DNA from: Methanothermobacter tenebrarum
Lineage (GTDB): Archaea; Methanobacteriota; Methanobacteria; Methanobacteriales; DSM-23052
NCBI RefSeq assembly: GCF_023167465.1
Contig: NZ_AP025698.1
Location: forward strand, 930,001 to 994,000
DNA length: 64,000 nt
Direction of reading: 5' to 3'
Shown: piece after piece, positions 8,692 to 18,200 of the stretch
How positions within the stretch are numbered: the stretch's first letter is position 1
Layout of the letters: each line of letters opens with the position of its first letter
Position numbers and translations under genes: made by a program
The notes under the pieces: generated by a model
The model's input: only the letters and a program-made list of their open reading frames with translations
What the model was told of the DNA's origin: nothing
Databases searched by the model: none

Positions 8692-9378
8692 TCACCTTAT
8701 GTATAATGGGATTTTTCCCTGGTGGAGTGCTGTGCCAGCAAGCACCTTTCTTATACCCATAGACAATAGTGTCCTTATATCCTGGACTCGTATACCCCCA
8801 CCTGGGATTATGTCAAATTTTTCAAATTTTTTTATGAGTCCCCTGTTGATGCCTTGTTGGGTGCCGACCCTTGATAGGTCTAGTAGTATGAGTTCTCCCG
8901 GGTCTAATTGGATGAGCACATCCCTGAATTCTTCTAGTGTCATGTTAAGGTTTTTAGAATATAATTGGCCATTTTTTGTATCGACACTCACCACTATCCT
9001 TGACCTTGGGAAAACCTCAAAAATTTTTTCTAATTCGTTGATGTCCTTTAGGGTTTCTGTGGCGACTATCACCTGCCATGCTATCTTTAAACCAAATTCA
9101 AAACCTTTAAAGTCACGGACTCCGAAGTCTACCATTACAGGTATTAGGTGGTTTATCTCCTGGATAAGTTGGATGTTGGAGCCCTGGCCTGTGATGGCGT
9201 CAAGATCGGCTATGTATATTCTCCTTGCCCCGGCCCTTTTTAGGGATAATGCTATCTCCACGGGATTTGGGGATGTTGCGAATATGCTCTCTAGTGGCTT
9301 GTATTCTTCTCTTTTCCCGGATTTTCCTGTGACTGCTAATGAGCCCATCAAGTCCAAGACTGGTATGACTTCCATCAT
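8692..9378 (-). CDS. HisA/HisF-related TIM-barrel protein
   Basis: This is a 228-residue (beta/alpha)8-barrel related to HisA. Conserved HisA-like features are VIPVLDLMG at the N-terminus, YIADLDAITG near residue 75, and the phosphate-binding IIPGGGIR and VLAGTALHQG loops near the C-terminus. It differs from true HisA in the middle and is not among his genes, so the reaction is unlikely to be histidine synthesis. It starts 1 base after the DUF2149 stop codon and precedes the PfkB-like kinase, which suggests a phosphorylated ribosyl-type substrate. That is inference. Confidence 0.78.
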   Translation of the reverse strand: MMEVIPVLDLMGSLAVTGKSGKREEYKPLESIFATSPNPVEIALSLKRAGARRIYIADLDAITGQGSNIQLIQEINHLIPVMVDFGVRDFKGFEFGLKIAWQVIVATETLKDINELEKIFEVFPRSRIVVSVDTKNGQLYSKNLNMTLEEFRDVLIQLDPGELILLDLSRVGTQQGINRGLIKKFEKFDIIPGGGIRVQDIRTLLSMGIRKVLAGTALHQGKIPLYIR

Positions 9379-9379
9379 C

Positions 9380-9721
9380 TTAGGCTCCTTGTACCATGAT
9401 GAGTTTACCTGTCTGGGGGTCCTGGTAGACTGTGCCTAATTGTACCATGCCCGAGCCGGATCCCGAGACAACCTCGGGGGTGGTGTTAAGTTCTTTCCCC
9501 TGTTGTATTTCAACTACCTGTTTAATGGCTTGCATGGCCGCTTGGCGTTCTTCCGGTGACATGCTAGAGAATACAACAGTTTGCATGTTCCATGAGATTA
9601 CTAGGAAGATTAGGAAGCCCACTGAAAGTACTAGCATTGCATCTACTATGTTGGCCGATCCTGCCATGGGGTCCTCCTCATTTTGGCCTCCAAGCAGCCT
9701 CCGCCGTCGTCGGCGTAGCAT
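9380..9721 (-). CDS. DUF2149 protein, ExbD/TolR-like single-span partner
   Basis: This 113-residue protein has an arginine-rich cytoplasmic N-terminus (MLRRRRRRLL), one membrane helix at about residues 24-44, and an external tail of about 65 residues. The helix begins IVDAMLVLSVGFLIF with Asp27 near its start, which closely resembles the D-x-M-L-V-L helix of ExbD/TolR that carries the proton-path aspartate. The gene overlaps the ExbB-like gene by 44 bases, the arrangement expected for a channel pair. DUF2149 has no assigned biochemical function that I know of; an ExbD-like role is inference from this motif and neighbourhood. Confidence 0.85.
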   Translation of the reverse strand: MLRRRRRRLLGGQNEEDPMAGSANIVDAMLVLSVGFLIFLVISWNMQTVVFSSMSPEERQAAMQAIKQVVEIQQGKELNTTPEVVSGSGSGMVQLGTVYQDPQTGKLIMVQGA

Positions 9722-10358
9722 CCTTCATCACCTCTAGTATTGTCTCTGCTAATGCTTCAAGATTGGAGAGGTATTCTTCATACCATCTTCTTCTTATCTT
9801 GGATATGACATATGATATTCCCCCTGCTGCGAGGCCCACGACTGTGGTGTCAAAGGCCACGATTATCGCCTGTGCTAGTGTTTGTATGTCTCCTGCTCCG
9901 AGGGCTGCTAGTCCCGGGCCCATGGGTATGAGTGTTCCCATCAGTCCTAGTGTGGGTCCGAGTCTTGTTATTATATCAGTTTTTTCTAGGCTTTTGGCGA
10001 TTTTTAGTTCTTCTGCTTCTATTAGTTTCCTTGCAAGGGCTTCTCTCGTATTTGGGCTCAAGTTCGTTGTTTTCGCGATTTCTGTGAGGATCCTTTTTTG
10101 GCTTTCAGGGATCTTTAGGGGTTCTATTATCTCTGTTATCTTTTCTGGGTTGCCCGGGTTTGACATTGAGAATATGGCATTTTTTATTTCATTTACTTCT
10201 ATTTTTATCCTGTTGGAGTATTCTGAGAGCAGACCGCCCAGTGATATTATAGCATAGCCCATGAATAGTAGCAGTCCAACTATGACTGGTATGAGCAGGC
10301 TTTGGGAGACTACGTGGAGGGCTGCGCTTAATATTTCACTGCCTGGTACTGCGACCAT
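9678..10358 (-). CDS. MotA/TolQ/ExbB-family proton channel protein
   Basis: This 226-residue membrane protein has a first helix at about residues 18-43, a cytoplasmic segment, and the paired C-terminal helices typical of ExbB (LGPTLGLMGTLIPMGPGLAAL near 130-152, then AIIVAFDTTVVGLAAGGISYV near 163-183). In bacteria, ExbB/TolQ/MotA proteins form proton channels that drive work on the cell wall or outer membrane. Here the partner is the overlapping DUF2149 protein, with DUF2162 just upstream. No TonB-like gene is present in the window. Confidence 0.93.
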   Translation of the reverse strand: MVAVPGSEILSAALHVVSQSLLIPVIVGLLLFMGYAIISLGGLLSEYSNRIKIEVNEIKNAIFSMSNPGNPEKITEIIEPLKIPESQKRILTEIAKTTNLSPNTREALARKLIEAEELKIAKSLEKTDIITRLGPTLGLMGTLIPMGPGLAALGAGDIQTLAQAIIVAFDTTVVGLAAGGISYVISKIRRRWYEEYLSNLEALAETILEVMKDATPTTAEAAWRPK

Positions 10359-10374
10359 GGTATATCACCTCAAT

Positions 10375-11094
10375 TTAATCTATTAGTGTGCTATTTTTCC
10401 TGTTTATGAACATTCCAAATCCTATAAGGAGTATGGCGCCTATTATGGCATATGCTAGCGTTTGGGGGTTTGGGATTGTGATAGGGCTCATTTTCGAGGA
10501 TAGTACAGTGTTTATGTTGGGCAAGACTATGGCTGATGCTAGGAAGTATAAGCCCGCGAATAACATGAAATTACCCAATAGTATCGGATATGGTCTTTTG
10601 GATGCCCTTGCTATGATCTTTGACGTGAAGTAGAATATTCCTATGAATATTCCCAGTAGTATCGCGGCGTATTTTCCTATTGTAAGGGCTGTGGCACCTA
10701 TCAATGGTGCTATTAATATTATGCTGAGGGTTACGGCTCCGAAACAGCATGGGCATGGAGCTATCATCGCCAAGCAAGTGGTTGTGGCTGTGTTCTTTTG
10801 ATGTTGTTTCCATTCTTTGATAGTGTAGGCTCCAGCCACTATTAGAATAGTTGCCATTACTATTGTCATTATGGACGCATATTCTGTGAAATATTGGTGT
10901 AATGTTTCCATGTAGGGGTTTGCCAAGGCTGAGAGTCCTAGTATCCCGGCTGCATAGGCTATTGCTATGGCCGCCGCCTTTTTCTTGGAAAGTCCCGCCA
11001 GTCCCATTGCTAGTCCTATTTTGGCGCCGAATAATAATATGACTGATAATATTCCTGCTTCCCATAGGATGTTTGCAAGATCCAATTTCTTCAC
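10375..11094 (-). CDS. DUF2162 polytopic membrane protein (putative transporter)
   Basis: This 239-residue protein has about seven hydrophobic segments. An unusual cysteine cluster, CLAMIAPCPCCFGAV, sits at the start of the fourth segment (about residues 107-121) and could bind a metal or exchange thiols. It is the first gene of the operon that continues with the ExbB-like channel and DUF2149, and GGGTGAAG precedes the ATG. The association of DUF2162, DUF2149 and MotA/ExbB genes is recurrent in methanogens as I recall. The substrate is unknown; metal or electron transfer across the membrane is inference from the cysteines. Confidence 0.85.
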   Translation of the reverse strand: MKKLDLANILWEAGILSVILLFGAKIGLAMGLAGLSKKKAAAIAIAYAAGILGLSALANPYMETLHQYFTEYASIMTIVMATILIVAGAYTIKEWKQHQKNTATTTCLAMIAPCPCCFGAVTLSIILIAPLIGATALTIGKYAAILLGIFIGIFYFTSKIIARASKRPYPILLGNFMLFAGLYFLASAIVLPNINTVLSSKMSPITIPNPQTLAYAIIGAILLIGFGMFINRKNSTLID

Positions 11095-11117
11095 CCTTTT
11101 CTGATTATATAATATTT

Positions 11118-11147
11118 AATATATAAATTGTATTATTACTATATTGG
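11118..11147 (-). promoter_or_regulatory. Promoter of the DUF2162-ExbB-DUF2149 operon with conserved motif
   Basis: Read on the minus strand, CCAATATAGTAATAATAC (11130-11147) directly abuts a TATA-like AATTTATATATT (11118-11129). The same CCAA...TAGTAATA pattern occurs in front of the 2376-residue surface-protein gene, and a related palindrome precedes the second CobN-like gene. A second TAGTAATA in the opposite orientation lies at 11163-11170, on the side of the divergent THUMP gene. I infer a shared transcription-factor site. Confidence 0.5.
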
Positions 11148-11181
11148 TTGATCAAGACCCCATAGTAATAACCATTTTTTT

Positions 11182-12276
11182 GTGCGAAACAAAGGAGATC
11201 ATGGAGGTGCGAATATTAAAGAATTCATTATAAAAACGCAAAAGGGCCTAGAAGGAATCGCAGCATCCTACCTGCAGGAAAAACTCGAAGACGCGGACAT
11301 TTGGATAACACCAGAAGGCTACTCGGGTCTAATCATCCTAAAAACATCAGATGACAAGGCTGTGGAAAAACTCAGAAGCATCCCAGAAATAGAAAGAACA
11401 ATCCCAATACACTACAAAACAAAATCCAGAATAGAGAAAATCCTAGAAAAGGCGGAGAAGATAGCAGAGCATATAAAAGAGGGTGAAACATTCGCAATTA
11501 AAACAAAAAGAAGAGGAAAACATAACTTCACAAGCCTCCAAATAAACAAGAAACTCGGAGAAAAAATACTACAACTAACAAACGCCACAGTAAACCTCAA
11601 CCTCCCAGACAAGATAATAAAAGTCGAAATAATCGGAGAAAACACTTACATATCCATCAAAAAAGGCAAAAAATGGAAAAAATACACACCAGAAAAAGAA
11701 AACGCGAGAAAACTATTCCACAAAACAACAATAATACAAATGCCATACTGGGGCAAACCACAAATAGCCAAAAAATTCGGAGAAAAAATAGGAAGAGCAG
11801 CCCAAGCCTACGAAGTCAAAGAACTCATAATAGCCCCAAAAGAGAAAATGAACGCCGAAGAATTGGCAGAATTCATAAAAGGCGTGAAAAAAGGGCAAAA
11901 ATCAAGATATATGATACAAAAGAAAGCATACCCATGGCCCACAAAAGAAGTCCCAATAAGCCTATGGGACCTCTACCAGGCAACAAGAGACAAAAAAAGG
12001 AAAAAAAGGACAATAATAATGACAGACCCCACCAGGAAGCCAATAAACACGATAAAAGAAAACCTGAAAAAAGACCTGAGAAAATCAAAAGAAATAATCA
12101 TACTCATAGGATCAAGAGAAGGAATACCCAGAGGACTATTCAAATTCGCAGACTACATAATAGACCTCACACCATACATAACATTCGCCACAGAACACGC
12201 AATACCAGCAACACTCACAACACTCTACCAACTCTACCAAAAAAAAAAGGAAAGAAAAAATAGGATAAAAACTTAG
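11182..12276 (+). CDS. THUMP-domain SPOUT-like RNA-binding protein / RNA methyltransferase
   Basis: The N-terminal half (about residues 60-165) resembles a THUMP RNA-binding domain (GETFAIKTKRRGKHNFTS, NLPDKIIKVEIIGENTYIS). The C-terminal half ends with IILIGSREGIPRGLFKFADY and ITFATEHAIPATL, which resembles a SPOUT methyltransferase knot. The likely role is tRNA or rRNA modification; the target is unknown. The start is uncertain: GTG 11182 lacks a ribosome site, while GGAGGT at 11203-11208 stands 6 bases before an in-frame ATT at 11215 where the conserved protein seems to begin. The codons are very A-rich. It converges with the CobN-like gene and overlaps it by 4 bases. Confidence 0.8.
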   Translation: MRNKGDHGGANIKEFIIKTQKGLEGIAASYLQEKLEDADIWITPEGYSGLIILKTSDDKAVEKLRSIPEIERTIPIHYKTKSRIEKILEKAEKIAEHIKEGETFAIKTKRRGKHNFTSLQINKKLGEKILQLTNATVNLNLPDKIIKVEIIGENTYISIKKGKKWKKYTPEKENARKLFHKTTIIQMPYWGKPQIAKKFGEKIGRAAQAYEVKELIIAPKEKMNAEELAEFIKGVKKGQKSRYMIQKKAYPWPTKEVPISLWDLYQATRDKKRKKRTIIMTDPTRKPINTIKENLKKDLRKSKEIIILIGSREGIPRGLFKFADYIIDLTPYITFATEHAIPATLTTLYQLYQKKKERKNRIKT

Positions 12277-15200
12277 ACCCTACCACGGCCACCAAAGAAA
12301 TATCCCACACCAACAAGAACCACGAGGACTAATACACCCACGATCGCATATACTGGCAAACCAGCGCTTGCACCAGACATTCCACCAACTTTACTCACTT
12401 CATAGGCTCTACCAGATGACCTTGGACCTGCACCCCCAGCCGCGGCAACTCCTTGGGCACTTCCAGCTCCTGAACCGGTTTGTCCACCTGCCCGTCCTTG
12501 ACCACCAGTATAACCGGGACTCACACCAGGCTGTGATGCCGTCCCAGGACTTGGTTGTCCTGGGGTGCCCGGCACACCTGGTTGTCCGGGAATACCTGGG
12601 GATCCTGTAGGTGCAAAGGCACTGTTTTGTGTAGCACCATAAATTTTCGCTTTAACCTGACTTAAAAGGTTAGGATTCACATAACCCATAGCCCACTGTA
12701 TCATAGCAATATTACCGCAGCTACAGTCACAACAAGAAACACCATACTCTGAAATCGTCGAAGCCCACATATTACTTATACTCCTAAGAGTATTCTCATC
12801 AACTTTCCAGTAACCCAAATAGATGAGGTTTAGCATGGTACCAGTAGCACTTATCATAGCATATGCTCTGTTACCAGTTGAAAGCCAGGCCGTAGTTCCA
12901 ATACCATAACTGTCTTTGAGGTATACATTGTAGGTTGTCTGCCATAATGAATTGTAAAACTCCTGTGAGGAACCTACTGGACTAGTGTATGTGGAGCGTG
13001 TAATCGTCCATCCCACAAGGTTAGATATAAATTTCCTGCTGATGTATCTGCCAGTGGGGTCGCTTTGCATCATACCCTTGATCCATTCAGGGTTGAAATA
13101 ACGGCTTGCAGCCTCTTGACTTATGAAATTTTCAATCGTCAAAGCCCGTGGGGTGGCCCTGTTCCCATAACTTAGAACATACATTGCTGGTGCGCGACCG
13201 TTCACTCTTTCTATGGCGAGTGAAAGTCCACCCCAGTAATCAAAGAAGTCGTCATTGTCCAGTACGCCGTAGAGGTTGGTGTTTCTGCTCGTGTATACTG
13301 CTCCGACACCTGTGAGCGCCCTCTTGAAGACTAGGGGATTGGATGCACCCCAATAATTACTTGAGTATATGTTGCCCATTCTGTTAAGGTAGAAGTCTGC
13401 AAGTTGCATTCTGTCCTCCCATGTCCAACTTAACTGTATGCTCTTGGATATTCCTGCCCCGTAATCGTTCTCTGGGGGAGCGAATATTCTTGAGATTGCA
13501 TACTCTCCAGCGAGCTCTGGTGTCATGTTAAGTGACATGTAATATTCAAAGTCTTCAACCCAATGTTTAGCCACATAATTGTAATCTAATGGCTCGTCAC
13601 CGATACCATAGAATCCAACTGGCCCCAGTACATAATCCAGTGCCTTTTCTATCTTGTCTCCGTATTTTTGTTTGAGCGTCTGATTATCCAGGATCGTATA
13701 GTAGGATCTTGCCAGGGCTATTCTGAACGCCTTATCTAGTAGTCCGGCTTGTCTGCTGTAAAGATCCCTGAATAGGCCTGTTGTTATAACTACCACGTCG
13801 ATCCTTTTTTTCTCCCAACCCTCTGGACGTATTAGGTCTTTAAGTTCTACATATTTCGGCATCTCCTTGAGTTTAGCGCCTCCTACACCAGCACTTGGAG
13901 AATCTGACCAGTCAGGTTCCATTCCAAGCAATACTAGTACCATTGATACTAGCGCGGCGTCATCGCGTGCTGTTTCTGTGCAGAATATCCCAACAGCTAT
14001 TTTCTCCACAGTATCATTGAGGTTTTGCAATGTTAATAATGCGAGGGTTTTACCATATTCAAATGAGCTCCTCGTGGGTATCTCCGCTGCTTGATCCTGG
14101 AAGAAATTCCTACCAGTTGGCAGGGCGTCAGGGTTGCTCACTGGATCGTTACCAGCCCCTGGTGGGATATAACCACAATTTAGAGCATCTAATAGAGCTT
14201 CTATTTCAGCATCTATACTCTCATACACCCTCGTCGCATACTCCTGGGCTAACTCTAACGCCCTTTTCAGTCCGGCTGTTGGTGTGCTAGTTAGATTATC
14301 GAGTGTAGCATTCAAGCCATTTGTGATAACACTTTTCACAATCTCAATACACTTTTCCTGCACTTGCCCCTTTTGTATGCTGGTAAGGTTCTCATAAGAT
14401 TTTCTATAGAACAAGAGGGCTACTTCATCATATAATGTTGTCTCTTCTGTGGCAGAAACTTGGAATGGCACTGAAAGTATTGAGGAGACAAGCATCGCCA
14501 CCTCATCTTCTGTCCAATTCTTGCCAATAGCATGTAAACCATAAGGATACAATGTATCCTGGATTTGTCCCAAGTAATCCTCTATTGTCTCAACCAGCTT
14601 ATCCCCATCCAATTTGTTGAGTGACACCCCCATTGTCATTTCTATGAGTTGTGTGAGATTATTCTCCTCTATTGTTTTCCTTATATTAGTGATTATCTCC
14701 GCCTTTGTTGATTCATCAGCACCATCATATTGGCCTACAAGAGCTGCTAATCTGGCATACCCACCATATAATCCCGTGAATGTTAATGGTGGTGTTAAGT
14801 GGTCTATTATCACTGCTGATCCTCTCCTCTTAGCCTGGATACCCTCTGCGAGTCCATCGACTATATAATAATAGATTTGGGGAGTGGCGCCTGTAACAAC
14901 CTCTGGGAAGTCATAGGATGCTAACAGAACCTCTTTGCCGGGGAGCCACTCATAGGTGGCGTGTCTTCCAAGATGGACCATCGCATCAGTATTCTCTTGT
15001 AAATAGGCGTAAACTGCAAGGTACTGGTGTGGCGGGGCAACCACCATACTATGATAGAGCTTGTTAACATCCCCTTCCCATCCACGCTGAGGCTCTGGGC
15101 AAATGAAAATGTTACCAAACCATATCCCAGGGATTACGAAATACTTTGTACCATTCTTTTCTACCGTCATTATATCGCCGGGTGGTTGACCCCAACCAGA

Positions 15201-18200
15201 CAAGCCACTAATGTTAAGTGCAAAAAACTGCCTCTTATATTCTAAAAACTCATTATAGTATCTTAGATCACCTGATAGGATATAGTTCTTGAGCGAGGCC
15301 ACTATCTTATCCAGTAGGGGTATAGCCATACTTGTCTTGTTTTCTGGCAACAATGATACTATCCCATTGTACCATGAGTCTATACGGTCTTCCATACCTG
15401 TTGTATAATCTAATTCTATTGCCCTTTTGCATAACTCTCCAATATATCCTACAGGTCCCTCAATGACCTGGATCCTTGTAAGCTCGTCAAGTTTGGAGAA
15501 CCATTCCATGTACTTGTCCACTGGGTAAAGTATTGCACCGTTCTCTACGAGTTTTTCAAGTTCTCCAGGGGCCCATGGGGCTACATTGATAGCCTTTCCT
15601 AATATCATATTATGGAGTATTGTCGTATTAGCGGGTATGCCCTCTACAGTGTACCCCTTTTCTTTTAGGATGTTGAGGAGGTTATAGATGCTCGTTATAA
15701 CATCAAGGTAACTTGAGCCGATATTGTCCTTCCCTGGCGGATAATTATAGTAGATTAATGCCACTTTCTTTTCATTATTTGGCAGCCTTTTCAGGTTAAC
15801 CCAGCCCTTTATTGTGTCTGCAAGGTGCTCAATATTCGCCGGTATTATCTTATAGAGGCTATAGGATAATCCAGTGTCCGGGTCTGTGACGGGCTCCGAA
15901 TTGGTGGCCACAATCGTCGGATCTATGATCCCCTGAGCTTCAGGAACTGCTATGTGCCACCATCTATCGCCTGTAAGCTGCCTTAATCCTAGTGTGCTGA
16001 GCTCCCATTGTTCTGCGAATAAATAATCAGAGTGCAAGGCCTTGAATACTGGGACATTTATAAGCTCAAAGAATCGTGTAGTGCCTGAGAAGTAGTCACC
16101 GCCCAGACCATAAGCTGGCATACTTATTATAGCATCAACATATACCTTATACTTTGATAGGTTTTCGAAGAAGCTTTCAACATCGGGGGCGTCCGTGAAT
16201 GACTCCACCATGACCTTCAATTGTTCTGGAGTGGCCCCATATGCCACTACCGGTATTACGTTAAATCCCCTGGCCTCTAGTGCATCGATGAGCGCATAAT
16301 ATGGTTGTAGCTTCTGGCTGTCCACGTACAATTTGCTCTCGAGGAGTCCTATGCAACCCGTGGCGTTTGCCTTGAAATACTTATTAGCGTATTCTGCAAG
16401 GTTTTCGTACCATCCATGTCGATATATCCCGTAGGGTTTTTCGCCGCTGACCGCCCATGTTGGCGGCTTCCAGTAGCCAGTGTCCGGTACTCCTATCAGG
16501 TTGAGGGCCCAGACGATCTGGTTGACAAATGCGTTCTTATTATTGATGTCCTTGTAGACTACTGCCATATTATACTCTGATGGGAATATGCTGGTAACAT
16601 TAGAGGATGAGGTGTAATTTAATACCTTCTCGAAGTTGGTGCCCTTTTTCGTGTTATGATAATAGTCGATCAAGAGCTCATCTGGGATGTTAGAGAGGAT
16701 GTATTCTCCTTTAATGTTTAAATATTTCATCAGGCTTGTATACGCTGGATTATAGACTATTGCAGGTTCTAGTATTAGAAATATGCCACTTGTCTTGTTG
16801 GTTATATGCGGGTGTGTGGAGAGCAGCCTTTGTAGGCGCTGAGATGCGCTGTCACTAAGATATTCCCCGATGAATATGTCACAGGCTGATAGGAGTTGCA
16901 GTAGTTCGTCGTCTGACATTCGAGATAATTGTTCACAGCTTCTGATTTGTATCTGAACCTTTTCCCTTATAGGAGCATATCCAAGAACGTTGCTATCATG
17001 AGCCGCCTGGTTGATGACTATAGCTTGCCCCTCATCGCTTATAATGAAAACTAGGATATTACCGCTCTTTTTAACTGTACAGGATCTGGTGAAATTGTTG
17101 TTTGTCTCGTTGATTTCTTGTATTCTGTTTTCTGGGTCTATGATGAGTTGTAGTGTGTGGGCGCCTACCGTCGTCGGAGTCCAATTAAAACTTATAGTAG
17201 TTGTCTGCCCACTAGCAAGCACAGGAATAACACAACTATCAACTTTCACACCATTATCAAGGAAATCAACCCTAACCTGACTCGCATTTACTGGGCCGAT
17301 ATTTGATATCCGCGCAGTAAACGTGTATGTCTCATTAACTATAAAATCAGCAACTAAATCAACACCTTTACATATGAGGTCAGGAAATGGCTGATTAACC
17401 GTTAAGGACAATGTTATGTTATTGTTTGTCTCGTTGATTTCTTGTATTCTGTTTTCTGGGTCTATGATGAGTTGTAGTGTGTGGGCGCCTACCGTCGTCG
17501 GAGTCCAATTAAAACTTATAGTAGTTGTCTGCCCACTAGCAAGCACAGGAATAACACAACTATCAACTTTCACACCATTATCAAGGAAATCAACCCTAAC
17601 CTGACTCGCATCCTGATTACCCACATTCCCAACAAGGGCGCTGATAGTATATGTTAAGCCTTTATAGAATGTCCCTTGAACCTGCGATTGTATCCAAAGG
17701 TCTGGTTTTGTAATGGCCGGTGGCTTATACTTAACTTCAAGTAACGCTAGGATTACCTTATAGTAAGATCCAGTACCGTCATAAGTTAGGATATTATCTC
17801 CGTTGGGATTGAATTGTCCAGTTACATTCCATCTGTTCAACCCACTATAAGTACCTGTTAACTGAAAACCTGACAGTCTCCTCCCATTAAATGTGTATTG
17901 AGCGTCTTGACTACTCCCATGGACCACAGTGACCATGGCATTCTCTATTTTTTCAGCTGCAATACTCGACCTGAAGATAGTCTCCCCAATATAATTTTCC
18001 CCAGTACTCTGCTGGTAGTAATAATTGTCCACATCCTGGCCCATGTTAACCCAGTAAGCGATAGTATCAGTGCTCCCCGGGATATCATAGGCTACTACTA
18101 GGGTTATGAGTTTTATACGACCATCTGTGGTGCAATTAAAGGTTGTTACATTAGCCCAGTTTCTAGTCCCGGTAATGTTAGTCACATCATACCATAGTAG

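Noticed and set aside
12368..12610. Antisense open frame over the CobN1 linker, with a look-alike over the CobN2 linker (45864-46163)
   Set aside because: The similarity of the two antisense frames follows from the near-identical linker DNA on the sense strand; neither has a ribosome site.
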